This document shows positions 51,958-62,140 of a stretch of 64,000 bases of DNA, one piece after another (positions within the stretch are counted from its first letter, which is position 1; every line of letters starts with the position of its first letter). The DNA is from Numida meleagris. Taxonomy: Eukaryota > Chordata > Aves > Galliformes > Numididae. The stretch is from assembly GCF_002078875.1 (NCBI RefSeq), contig NC_034415.1:20179975-20243974 (forward strand), in the 5' to 3' direction. The notes under the pieces are model-generated. The model was not told the DNA's origin. It made no database searches and saw only the letters and a program-made list of their open reading frames with translations. Position numbers and translations under genes: made by a program.

Positions 51958-53302
51958 GTAAGATGAGACCTTTTAGAGTAGTAGCAGTTGAACAATTATT
52001 TTCCATGTCCTAAATAAGTTTTGCCAGAGATCGGCTGTGCTTTGGAGGTGGATCAGGAGCTGGAAACAGTCCTTTTTCCAGTAAACTGTAAACTCTAAGA
52101 GGCCTTTTAAGTCAAACATAAGTGGAAAAAAGCCTTTACCTTTTGACTATTTCCTAATCTTTTGTTTCCTATGGTGTCACAATACACTCTCTTGACTATT
52201 TTTCAAATAAGTAAATAGCAAGTTTTCAATAAACACATTATTCCTTTTCAGCCTTTCTGACAAAGCAACAGGATCACAAGAACCTCTTAGAGGGAAAGAA
52301 GGATCTGGCTTGTTTTAACAAAATGTTTTGTGAATTCCTTACTCTTAAGGCAGGAATGTGTGATTGTCCAAGCCTGTGCCAGGATGCGATAGCAGTACTC
52401 CAGGGTCCTGAGGTATTTGGATTGATGCCTTTGGAAGAAGTTCCTTTGATTCTTCAGTCCTATTGTAGAGCTTGCTTCTGAGACTCACTGACATGTTTAT
52501 GATCAGCTTCCCAGCATTATTCCTTTAGTCTTCCCTATTGCTTTTTTTCTGTCAGTCCTTCCTTTTGCCCTGCAGTTTTGATCTAGTGTTACCTCCTGGG
52601 TTGGAGGTACTTTCTTTCAGAAGCAGTCATAGGTTTTCACTGGGGTATGATCTCTTTTGGAAGTCCTATAGTACTCCTTTCCAAGCAGTGGTTCTTCCTT
52701 GAACCCAGACTAACAGCATGGTTCCTGCTTTCTAAACACGTTGGTTTTATTCCCTGGCTCAGCACCCTTTCTCCTACTTTCCCGTGACAGAGTTCATGAG
52801 CTCCTCCAGCCTTTCCACAGCTCTCATGTGGATTGTGGATCTTGCCAACTGTAGTTACGGTTGGAAGTTCATCTCTATATTGAAAGTTTATTCTTCTTAT
52901 TTGCAATCCCTGTGCTAATTTAGGTTTCTTTGAAGTTTGCCAAATGAAGATTTGGGTATGCTTCCCAAAACATTCTGCTGGTGCGATCATTAATGAATTA
53001 CAGTCCTGGCAGAAAGGAGCATCTGCTATTTTGGATTTCAGAAGTGTTGGTGGAGCACACTGTTGAGGGAAGTCTAGCTACTCTTTCATCTTGTCTCAAG
53101 GTCAAAGCAGAGCCGACAGTTCCTTTCTGAGGCAGCTCCAGTGTGGAGGGAGCAGGGGCCTGAGGTTTGGATCACTTCCTTACTGCTCACCATTCAAGAA
53201 GAAAGTCTCCATCTTCACCCTTTACTCATCACTTTGCAGCAACTGGAGCAGGCCTGATTTATGGGCTGAAAAAGTACTCTGTTGTGACAGAGTTGGGTAA
53301 GA

Positions 53303-53415
53303 GATCATAGAATCGTAGATTAACAAATGGTATAAAGACCTTCCTGTCCAATACCACTAAATGCAACTGGTCTGTGATGTACAAGGGGTCAGACTAGGAG
53401 ATCCTTTGAGCCCCT
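53303..53415. repeat. Decayed CR1 3'-end fragments
   Basis: The left part (gatcatagaatcgtagatta) looks like a minus-strand CR1 end. The right part (caaggggtcagactaggaga) looks like the plus-strand 'ggggtcagactagatgat' of CR1. Two small, diverged pieces in opposite orientation may be joined here. Confidence 0.4.
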
Positions 53416-53608
53416 CCACATGTAGGCTTTTTGGAGTCTAGTGAGCTGATTCTAGCAGTAGGAAAGATGCTCCAAGCTCACCTTCTCTTTAGAATGGGGT
53501 TGCATCAACATTGTCTCTGTTGGCAAAGACAATGTAAGAAGCTATCTTTCCTTCTTCTGTGACCTGCTCTGTTGTTTCTTATTCTCTCCTTGTGCTGCTA
53601 ATGTTTAG

Positions 53609-53825
53609 GATAGAATAGTTCAGTTGGAAGCAACCTACAAAGATCATTGAGTCCAACTGCTCGACCACTTCAGGCCTAACTGAAAGTTGAAGCATGTAAT
53701 TAAGGGGATTATCCAAACACATCTTGAACAGACAGGCACAGGACATCAACCACCTTGCTAGGAAGTCTTCCAGTGTCTGACTGCTCTCCCAGTAAGTAAT
53801 TTTTTCCTAACACCTAGATTGAAGG
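53609..53825 (-). repeat. CR1 LINE 3' fragment
   Basis: It reads gatagaatagttcagttgga, agcaacctacaaagatcatt, gagtccaactgctcgaccac, then ccagtgtctgactgctctcc and ttttttcctaacacctagat, the reverse complement of a CR1 3' portion. Confidence 0.88.
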
Positions 53826-55562
53826 CAGGCTTTAAAGTGAGTTTTTCTCTTAACCTAGATCATTTCAGTCACCTCATTTGCAGAGCTTCCCTCCCACTGA
53901 ACAGTTGTGCAGGCACAGCGCTGGAGCAGCAGCATGAGAGGCAGAGGCATAGGAATGGGTGGGGAGGGCGAGCGCTTCTGAACCTATTGAAGCAAGCGTT
54001 CATGTAACCACATGCTGACTGCAGCTTTCCCGGGGGAAGGGTGGGAGAGGCAGGGGAGGTGAGGTCAGAGCAGTGCGTGAGAGCATAGGAAGGAAAGAGG
54101 GGATTAGGGCAGTGTAGTGGGGGATCTACACCAAGCCTGCAGTCTTGTCCCCACCCAAGCTTCTCCATTTCTGTCCTCCTTCACAAAGCTATCCCTTTGA
54201 GATGTTGACTTCACTTATGTCCTGGAAGCCCTGGAAGTGAACTTGTTTGTTTGACTATCCCTGTGTCAAAAGGGCATCCTGATGCACCTTTCCTGACACA
54301 ATGTACTGATGTGGTGCTGAAATGAGGCAAACTCAATCCTTCCGGGTATGCGTACACCTTTCATCATCCCAGAGCAGCTTTGTCAACTCACTCCAGCTAA
54401 TCCCTCCATTGTGAGCAGAGGGTTTTGTTAACAACTTGCAGCGGCTGGAGGGCATGTGAACAAATGCTATAGTTCACTTCTGTAACAGTGCAAGTGATGT
54501 CCTGCTTTCTTAGTTATTTTCCGTGTCATCTTTATTATGGCACCTTTGTGTTGTAGTGCTTTTGGTAACGTGCTTCTACTCCAGGGCAGGAGGCAGGTAA
54601 AGTTGTAGTTGTCTCTGTGATGGTAGTTGGAACTCAGCCCTGAGCTTTCCTGGGGAGAATCAGACCATTTTGTATTGCTTCCAGGTGGTAAAGAAGGAGA
54701 ATGGAGAGTTTGAGCTTATAGCATAGTATTTACTAATACAGTAGGTAAAGTAACAATGAGGAAGGAACTTGATGGAGCAGGAGAGGTGTCTGTGTCCCTC
54801 CAGGCTGATAGCACTGGTATAAGAAGCAGCAGCCGGATCAGCCCAGCATATGCTAAGCCTCCCTAAGCACCAGTTGCCCTCAAGATGTATTTTTTTTTTA
54901 ATTACTGTTACATCTTTCCTCAAAGCATTCAGTTCCAAAGTTGCGTAAAGGAAGGCTTTGTGGTTTTTTTCCCCTTACAAATCCCTGAAGTGCTTTGACA
55001 AGGGAGGAAGAGGAAATAGGAATTGCTACAATGTGTACGTGTGCTTACAGTGCTGCATTGTTCCAGAATGTCGACGTGAATCGTGGTCTTGGTGTAGATG
55101 AACTCAAGCTCTGAGCATATGTGTCAGAGGCTGCACATCTGGCTCCAGCTCCCAGCTTGGGGCTTTAGGGAATGCCTTTCTGGTCTGGAAAGTCCATGAC
55201 CCTCCTTCATACCACCCGGGTAGCAAACTGGAACAGGGGCTCCGTCTGATGATTCAGTATGCGAGCTGTTCTGGAAAAGGCGTATGGGATTGACGTGATA
55301 TGTAGGCAAACCAAAAGGTGTTTGCACATCTTTTTAGGGAAACAATTGAGCTATGTAACTGATACTGCCTGCACCGTGTGTTTCTTTAGCCAAAATCTTG
55401 CCTGGAGCCAGCAATTCAGTGCCAAGTGTACAAACTACTGTCAGAAAGTGGGGTCCGGTGCCTGACACTTCCCTCTCACAATGCCACTACGGTGGCCCTA
55501 GAATCTTCTCAATGTCCCACAGCATGGCTGGCGTTGCGGTGACGGTGTGTAAAGCACTTCTC

Positions 55563-55586
55563 AAAAAAAAAAAAAAAAAAAAAAAA
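55563..55586. repeat. 24-A run
   Basis: The longest homopolymer in the window. It follows unique-looking sequence and no gene body was recognised upstream of it, so it may be a simple slippage tract. Confidence 0.97.
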
Positions 55587-57103
55587 TGCCATTAGGAGAT
55601 CAAAGACTAAACCTTAGGTTCTAGGGGGAGGGTGGTGAATAAAGAGAGAATGAGGATGTCCCGTGCTACCGTGACAGTGAAATATGCCCTGTATTTTTTG
55701 TTAGTAACTGTGAAGATGTTAAATGGCAATTATGTCTTTTTAAATCAGTAAGCTCTGGAGAATATTTAAAGAGTTAAATAAGTGGTTCTCTTTATTGTTA
55801 CTATTTGCTTTTTAACCCTTCTTGGAACGTTAGCTAGAACAGCAAATGTAAGAGATACGGGGTGACGGTAAGTTGATGAGCTTGGTTTTGTAGGAAAAAT
55901 GCTGGAAAATTTGGAAAAAGGCTGGCAGCACAGTTGATGTCACTTATCTTGGGTTTTGTGGAAATAAAACCTTTTCATGTAAGTGGGATATTTTTTAGAT
56001 AAGCTAGAAGCTAGATAAAGGGTAACATTTTCAAAGACAGACATTAGTTGTTTGTCTCTGTCCAGCATTATGTTCTATGCAAAGTCTTTGTAGACCTATC
56101 AGCTTTTTAGGAACGGAGTATGACACACAGCTTCTGAAAGTTACTGTCAGGGCTGAGAATTAATTCTTTAGTGAACTTCCAGTGCAAGTCTGCTGGCAGG
56201 TATTCCCAGTGACTGACGCTGATCTGGAGGAAACGTGAAATTGCAGTAAACATCTGCTGGAGCCAAAGAGTGGGGTTGTGAGGAATGGGAGGGTTGAGCG
56301 AGTCTCGACCTTTCCGTAGGGCTCTCATTTGAGCAGTGCTTCTTTACTGGAGCTGAACCAAAAATCAGGCATCTCTGAGGTGACAACGCAGACTGTGCTT
56401 GCAAGATGAGAATTGTATTCTGCCAACCAATGGCTATAAAAGGAACGTTGAAATGATGTACATATATATAAAATCTCTGTACAAAAGGGATGTTTTTGAG
56501 CAGCATTAGCTCCTCATGCTGGTGTTCCAGAGTCAGTGCTTCAGAGGTCTCGGGAGAAGCTGAAAGCAGTTCGGAGAGGTAATGCAAATGTGACTCAAGA
56601 TCTAGGAGAGCTGCCATAGCATGAGGCATGTGATGAACTTGGTCCAGTTTGTATGGTCAAGAGAAAATTAAGAATGGGCTTTGATCAGTCTACGAGTGCT
56701 GTGTGGGAACAGGGCCATAACGAGAGGCCGCTTGGACAGCTTTGGCTGATGGAACTGGTGCTTCCCTCGTGTGTAGCTAATGCTCACCAGTCCGACCCAG
56801 GGCTGCTTATCCACCTCCAGACAGTTGTTTACACACAGCTGTCCGTCAGGGAGAGCATCACATGCACATGTGGAAGGGGCTGCTGACAGTAGATGGTGCT
56901 TTAATTTAGCAGAAATGGGAAGGATGTGCTCGAGCAGTTCAAGACTGGAACAAACACATCTGTATCCAAAATTGGTAAAAGCAAGTGGGTAGAGGGGAGT
57001 GTCTGTAACTTGTAGCCTTTGGATTTCAGCATGGTATTTTTCATCAAAAACTAAAAATAAGACGAGTCGTGGCTCAGAGACAGCTGGGGAAAGAAATTAC
57101 AGT

Positions 57104-57558
57104 ATTTCACTCAGTGCTCTGTTGTTCAGGAGGTGAAACTTTCTTATCATAATCATCCAACGTGCCTATTTTCATCTGAAACTTCACCTGGCCAGAACCA
57201 AACTGTTTTTGCTTTCCCTCTTGCAGCACCTTTTCCTTACAGGCTATGACAAAACCGTTCCCTTCTTTGTCACTCAATTCCTGCTGTTGGGACTGGCTCT
57301 TTCTCTTGCTTTCATGCCACAATATACCTCCTGAAGCAGACCTTGCCCCTGCTTTCTCCTTGTCACCAGAACTGTGCCAGTATCTATAAAATTCTTCCTC
57401 TATTGTTGGATTTGATTATCCACAAACATCTCTGCTTCCTTGGCCCTTAGGGACACAGGCGTAAGTCTGTCTTCTTGAGGAAGTGTTTTCTCTTGGAAAG
57501 GCAGCTGTTCCTGAGTGCTTTCTGGGTGCTGCACTGTTAATTGAGAGCAGATCTCCAG
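57104..57558 (-). pseudogene. Unidentified minus-strand pseudogene-like segment with a frameshift
   Basis: On the minus strand, a frame open from 57558 down to 57403 (52 codons between two TAG stops) contains ICSQLTVQHPESTQEQLP and VSLRAKEAEMFVDNQ. A second frame, open from 57415 down to 57107, continues as NPTIEEEFYRYW, WHESKRKSQSQQQELSDKEG and ends KVSPPEQQSTE before TGA at 57104. The two frames overlap at 57403-57415, as expected for one frameshift. The composition is rich in K, E, Q and S, and reads like part of a real hydrophilic protein. I do not recognise the family. It could be a decayed retrocopy, a remnant antisense exon or chance in a purine-rich strand. Confidence 0.35.
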
Positions 57559-58562
57559 CTAATGGCTGTCAGCAGGGTAACCCTCAGTGGTTTGCTGAAT
57601 CTTTCAAGTGCTCTCCAGCCCCGCTCTGCAGAGTCGGACCCCACATCAGCAGAGCTTTCCTCGTGCTGGCTCTTCAGATGCATCTCAGTGGGGCCAGAGG
57701 ACAGCCTGGAGGAGACCATCCAGCAGTGCCTGGGGTAGGACAGCCCCCCAGCAGAAATCTGCTCCAAACAACTGGTTGCCTTGGACCCTTTCCTAAGAAA
57801 GCTCTGCAGACACGTATTCCGGCAGTGAACTACCAGAACTGGAGGCGCAGTGCCAGAAGAGCCAGCTGCGTTTGGGATTAGATGGCTGGAAAGAAGTCTT
57901 CTCTCCGTCTTCAAAACGAAATCACTTTGTAACATTTGCTGCGGAATTCTCGTGACTCATGGTTCCACGAGAAACCATTCTCTTCCTTCTCTTTCTGTGT
58001 CTCTGTTAATTAAGGTTATTTTCCTTCCCGTTCCATCAATGTATGTGTTTCTTCCTGGGGAGAGGATGTGGGCAGGTCCTTCTTCTGTCCATTGGTGTTT
58101 TTCCATTTCTTGAGTTCTCATGAGAACAGTGACAATTTAGCACTCAGCAAGGTGAGCACACCCCGGATAACCTGACAAGGATTAGCTGGAAGAGGACTCC
58201 CTCACTGAGCCTTTTCTTTATTGTTTTTTCAGTACTAAGTGAATAATGAGGAGGTTTAACTAAACAGATGGGTTTGATTCAAGCCAATCATACCAGGGGT
58301 TTTGGGGAGAAGACACTCTTGTCCCGACAGCTCATCTCATCAGACCACACGTGGGGAGAAGTGTTGAAAGCAGTTTATCACATGTAATGCCTGGGCTTGA
58401 TGGGGTGAGATAGGGATCAAGTGTATCTCTGTCCTCCCCTTAATCCTTCATATTTCAAAAGGTTTCTTAGAGTTCTGAGGTAGATGCAAACTAAATATGT
58501 GCAGCTCTCTGTTTGAAATCATGCTATAAAAGTCATCTCTTCCCTCTGTGCTTCCTCCACAG

Positions 58563-58658
58563 TCTCAGCTGTCGACGATGTATTATTGTGGGAAATGGTG
58601 GAGTACTTGCAAATAAGTCATTGGGGTTAAAAATTGATGACTATGATGTTGTTGTCAG
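58563..58658 (+). CDS. ST3GAL3: ST3GAL3 internal exon D (first half of sialyl motif L)
   Basis: This 96-nt exon reads LSCRRCIIVGNGGVLANKSL then GLKIDDYDVVV, and ends with AG of a split arginine codon. It carries the start of sialyl motif L, the signature of animal sialyltransferases (GT29), including the glycine-rich VGNGG turn and the cysteine that in this family pairs with one in motif S. Motif L binds the CMP part of the CMP-sialic acid donor. An NKS sequon is present. The acceptor is tgcttcctccacag and the donor is GTGAGT. Both borders are phase 2, so the exon is symmetric. The human protein has LRCRRC where this has LSCRRC. VGNGG followed by VLANKSLG points to ST3GAL3 and not to ST3GAL4 or ST3GAL6. 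Confidence 0.96.
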
Positions 58659-58827
58659 GTGAGTCTTTGGCATCACAGTTTTCTTGTCATTTATGCAGTT
58701 TCACTCTCAGTTGGTACACTACGCAGGTAAAGGTTTAACCTGTACTAGTGGCAAGATCCAATGGTGTGAAAGTATTAACTGACATGGAAGAGGAAAATAA
58801 AAAGCATACACGTTTAAGTTACAAATA

Positions 58828-58965
58828 ATAGAATCATAGAATCGTTTCAGTTGGAAGAGACCCCTAAGAGTCATCTGGTCCAAATCCTCTGCAACGAACA
58901 GGGACAGCTACAGCTCCATCAGGTGCTCAGAACCTCTCTGGCCAACCTGTGCCAGTGCTTCACAG
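58828..58965 (-). repeat. CR1 LINE 3' end
   Basis: It starts atagaatcatagaatcgttt, then cagttggaagagacccctaa, gagtcatctggtccaaatcc, and ends ggccaacctgtgccagtgct. It lies only about 170 bases after exon D. Confidence 0.93.
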
Positions 58966-59264
58966 ATAGGAGGGGAAGAACTAAGAACTGTGCAACATAA
59001 CATCTCAAGACACAGGAAACCTCCACAAAGGATGACCCAGTAATGGTGCAACAGCAGTAGATATGCCTTGGAAGCTGCAAATGCTTTGCCTCTGTTTCAC
59101 TATTGGTAATGATGTTGTACAAGGGAGCAGAAACAAAGTGGCATTGAGTGGAGATGACCACAGTCAAAATTAGGACTTCTTGCTTTTGCTGAGGAGCTGG
59201 ATCACTGCCTGAAGAACATGCTGATATGGGAAATCGTAGGTCTGGTCATAACTCGTTGTAATAA

Positions 59265-59600
59265 ATCTGTTGAGTCAGGGAGGTGTTCTGGGTGACTGGA
59301 GATTAACAAACATAATACCTATACTAATGGAGAGTGAGAGAGAGATATTGTGTGTAGGAGGGAGGGGGATGCACTCTGGGGAGCTGCAGACCCATTTGTC
59401 TGACTTGGAAAAAGCGCAGAGCATTAGAGCAGGTTCTGAAGTGCAAGTAAGAAAATATTATGATGGTAAGTAGGAAAAGTGGGATAAACTGCAGTGTGAG
59501 TTTATAAAAGCAGGTTTAACGGAGTCTAAGCTGGTATTTTTTTTCCTTAGTAAGATAACTGATTTCATATAAAAGGGAACGTAACTGTTCTCTGAACTTT
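59265..59600 (+). repeat. Old CR1 LINE fragment, reverse-transcriptase region
   Basis: The stretch gggtgactggagattaacaa followed by acataatacctatacta matches by eye the older CR1 stretch coding for 'W..ANV.PI'. Further on, gcagtgtgagtttataaaag fits the same element. The reading LGDWRLTNIIPI is a relic, not a gene. The limits are approximate. Confidence 0.55.
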
Positions 59601-61953
59601 AGTCAACCACGAGATGTGGTGGTAATGGCAAATTCTTAGCTAAGGCGGAAGAAAGAAAATGATTGCTAAAAGAATTTAAGGCAAAGAGAAAATGTAATTT
59701 AGCAGGGTGCATGTGAGGGAAGAATGGAACATAGATAGAATAATAAATACCTGCTCAACTGGACAAAGACCAAGAAGATCCTTTTCAGTCCTTCGTTCCT
59801 GTGAGCCGTTCCCTGTTCCCCCAGCATTGCTCTGGACAGGGCGATGGCTGTTCAGAACAGGATGAAACTTTCACAGCCCTAGTTCACCCTGCTATTAGTG
59901 GCTAACAAAGATCTTGTACTGCTCGTCATAGTCCGTTGACTTGCAGTCATTTGAACTGAATTAATGTTCAGTTATAGCCCCTTCTTGCGCTGAGGCTGTT
60001 CACAAAGTAGCAAGAGAACTGTTTCAATCTGTCTGTACTGGGCCACCCACTAAAATTTATATCTACTGTTTAATTTCAAAATGAAAAGTTCAACCCCCTC
60101 TGCCTACATCAATAAATCTGAGTGTTTGCAAGCTGAGAGGATAAGAGGGCTGCTGAGCACCTGTGCTGGTTGCAGGTTGGATGAAGGAGAGAAAAGTCAA
60201 CTGTAAAGGTTAAATGAAGCCAGGTGGCTGGAAGTGGGACTGGAGGAGGTGAGAGCAGACTTCTTAAATGTATCCACCTGCTTCCCTCGCTCCTGTGGAA
60301 GTCCCTTCTGTACAGCATCCTTTTTTATGGGTTGCAAAACTCCTTTGAAGAATCAGATTTGGGACCTAGCAGGTGAATTTCAAGGGAAAAAGACGTAATA
60401 CATCTATGGACAAAGGAGTGATCCAGCAGTATATGGGGCTTCCTGATGCATTGCACTTTACCATGTGAGGACCACCAGTTGCAGCAAGAATTTGTTTATC
60501 TGGTGGTAAAGAGAATCAGATCAGCTTTGACAGTTCTAGAACAGCTTCAGGTGAGTTTCTTGCTGCTTTATTGATGGAGTGTTACAGTGTAGATATTACC
60601 CCCAGCTGTTTTACCTGGCAGGAGCTCTGATGTGTTGAAATGCCTCTTTACAATAGATTGTAGGGGAAAAAAAAGTGTCTGTCAGCAACTCCTGACTGAG
60701 ACAGGGATTCACCTCGTGGTGATACATAGTGATGTTGGTGCCTCGGTTAGTTAGTCTCTAAGCCAGAACTTTCCTTGCTCGATTGCCAGCACTGCCCCGG
60801 GGGCACAGACCCTGTGTGATGGTGCTGGCTCATTAGCAGGGCTCAGTGCTATGTCTCCATCAGCAGCTCACCTTCTGGCCCTTTGCTGGAGTTCGTTTTA
60901 CTTGGGAGAAATGGTTTGTTTTGTTTCCTGTCTAGATATGATGTAGGGGACCTACGTTTGGGGAGATTTAGCAAGGTTAGCAGCAAAACAGCTAACCCTC
61001 CTTAATTCTGTAGAGAATTTCAAATTTATATAAGGATCTTCCTCCACTAAAAGGTTTCCCACCTAAAATGCTTACCCAGGCTGAAAAAGACAAATCCAGA
61101 TCCTCGTTAACATTCCTACATGAGAAAATTTGCAGCCCAAAAGCACTCTCCAGTGTATTGAACTACCCCCAGTCAAGAAGGCTGCAATAATTCAAGCAGG
61201 CAGCGCTGTCCCATCAGGGGCTGCTGTTTGATGTCAGCAAGATTTGTTTTCCAAGTTGCTTGAAACATCCTCAGCTTTGGGCTTCAGTGTCAAATGGACT
61301 GGCTGACACGCGCAGAGGGGTTCTGTACTGCAGCAGCACCTCCTCCAAGTTGGTGAGAGCACGGTGCTGCTGCACCTTACTCAGAGCACACACCCCCGCT
61401 TCTTCCTTCTGCTGGTATTGCAGAGCACTTTGCCTTCCGGGTGGGGAATTAAACCAGGTGGATGCTGTTCCTCTTCTTGAAAAGCATCAGCTGCCTGAGT
61501 TCCCTGCCCAGTCTCGCTGCAGATGGGTTGAGCAAAAGCTCTGCACTGGGGTAGGAGCATGAGAACCATTTGTCTTCTTAAAGTGCCATGGAGCTGCAGC
61601 TTCTGTTTCAGCACAGCCTTGCAGAAGAATAATTAATGCTTAGTTTGTAAGTCTAAATTTGCAAGAACAATATTTTTCTTTTTTTTTTCCCCCCAAAGCT
61701 TCCAATCCAACTCAAATCACAAGAGCGGACGTGCAAAAGTGGTTTGCGTTATATTAAATCAAGCAATTTAAATAGCTTTTAATTAAGCTGCTGCCAGTTG
61801 GTATAGAGTTTTGTAAATGTTTACAGTGAAGAATTGCAAGAGCTGCATTTGCGGCCATGGCAGCTGTGTGCAGAGCCGCGGCGATCGCTGCGTCATCGCT
61901 GTGCGTTGTGTGTGGTGGGGATCCATGACAGCATCTTCTCTGCTTCCCTCTAG

Positions 61954-62140
61954 GCTGAACTCGGCTCCGGTGAAGGGGTTTGAAAAAGATGTGGGTGGCA
62001 AAACAACCCTCCGGATCACATATCCTGAAGGTGCAATCCAGAAAATGGAGCAGTATGAGAAGGATTCCCTCTTTGTTCTGGCGGGATTCAAATGGCAGGA
62101 TTTCAAGTGGCTGAAGTACATTGTTTACAAGGAGAAAGTG
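61954..62140 (+). CDS. ST3GAL3: ST3GAL3 internal exon E (second half of sialyl motif L)
   Basis: This 187-nt exon completes the split arginine codon (AG|G) and reads LNSAPVKGFEKDVGGKTTLR, ITYPEGAIQKMEQYEKD, SLFVLAGFKWQDFKW and LKYIVYKEKV. It completes sialyl motif L (LNSAP ... TTLRITYPEG), which binds the CMP-sialic acid donor, and the segment after it, matching human ST3GAL3 closely. The acceptor is ctgcttccctctag and the donor is GTAAGA. It enters in phase 2 and ends in phase 0, after GTG. The downstream exon, expected to hold motif S and the remaining catalytic motifs, was not found before 64000. A 194-codon open frame on the minus strand across this exon (61754-62338) is only its shadow. 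Confidence 0.96.

Larger units (their letters stand above)
51958..58562 (+). other. ST3GAL3 intron of 6.6 kb between exons C and D
   Basis: The donor is GTAAGA and the acceptor is tcctccacag. It holds CR1 ends near 53303 and 53609, a 24-A run at 55563-55586, and a minus-strand pseudogene-like segment at 57104-57558. No sense-strand coding exon was seen. Confidence 0.85.
58659..61953 (+). other. ST3GAL3 intron of 3.3 kb between exons D and E
   Basis: The donor is GTGAGT and the acceptor is ttccctctag. It contains a minus-strand CR1 end at 58828 and an old CR1 reverse-transcriptase-region remnant near 59265. The last 110 bases before exon E are unusually rich in CpG. No other exon was recognised. 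Confidence 0.85.

Noticed and set aside
52637..52990. 117-codon minus-strand ORF
   Set aside because: The composition is mixed, with many C, H and G residues and no recognisable domain. The surroundings (52440-53290) have a worn-repeat texture, and nothing supports a gene.
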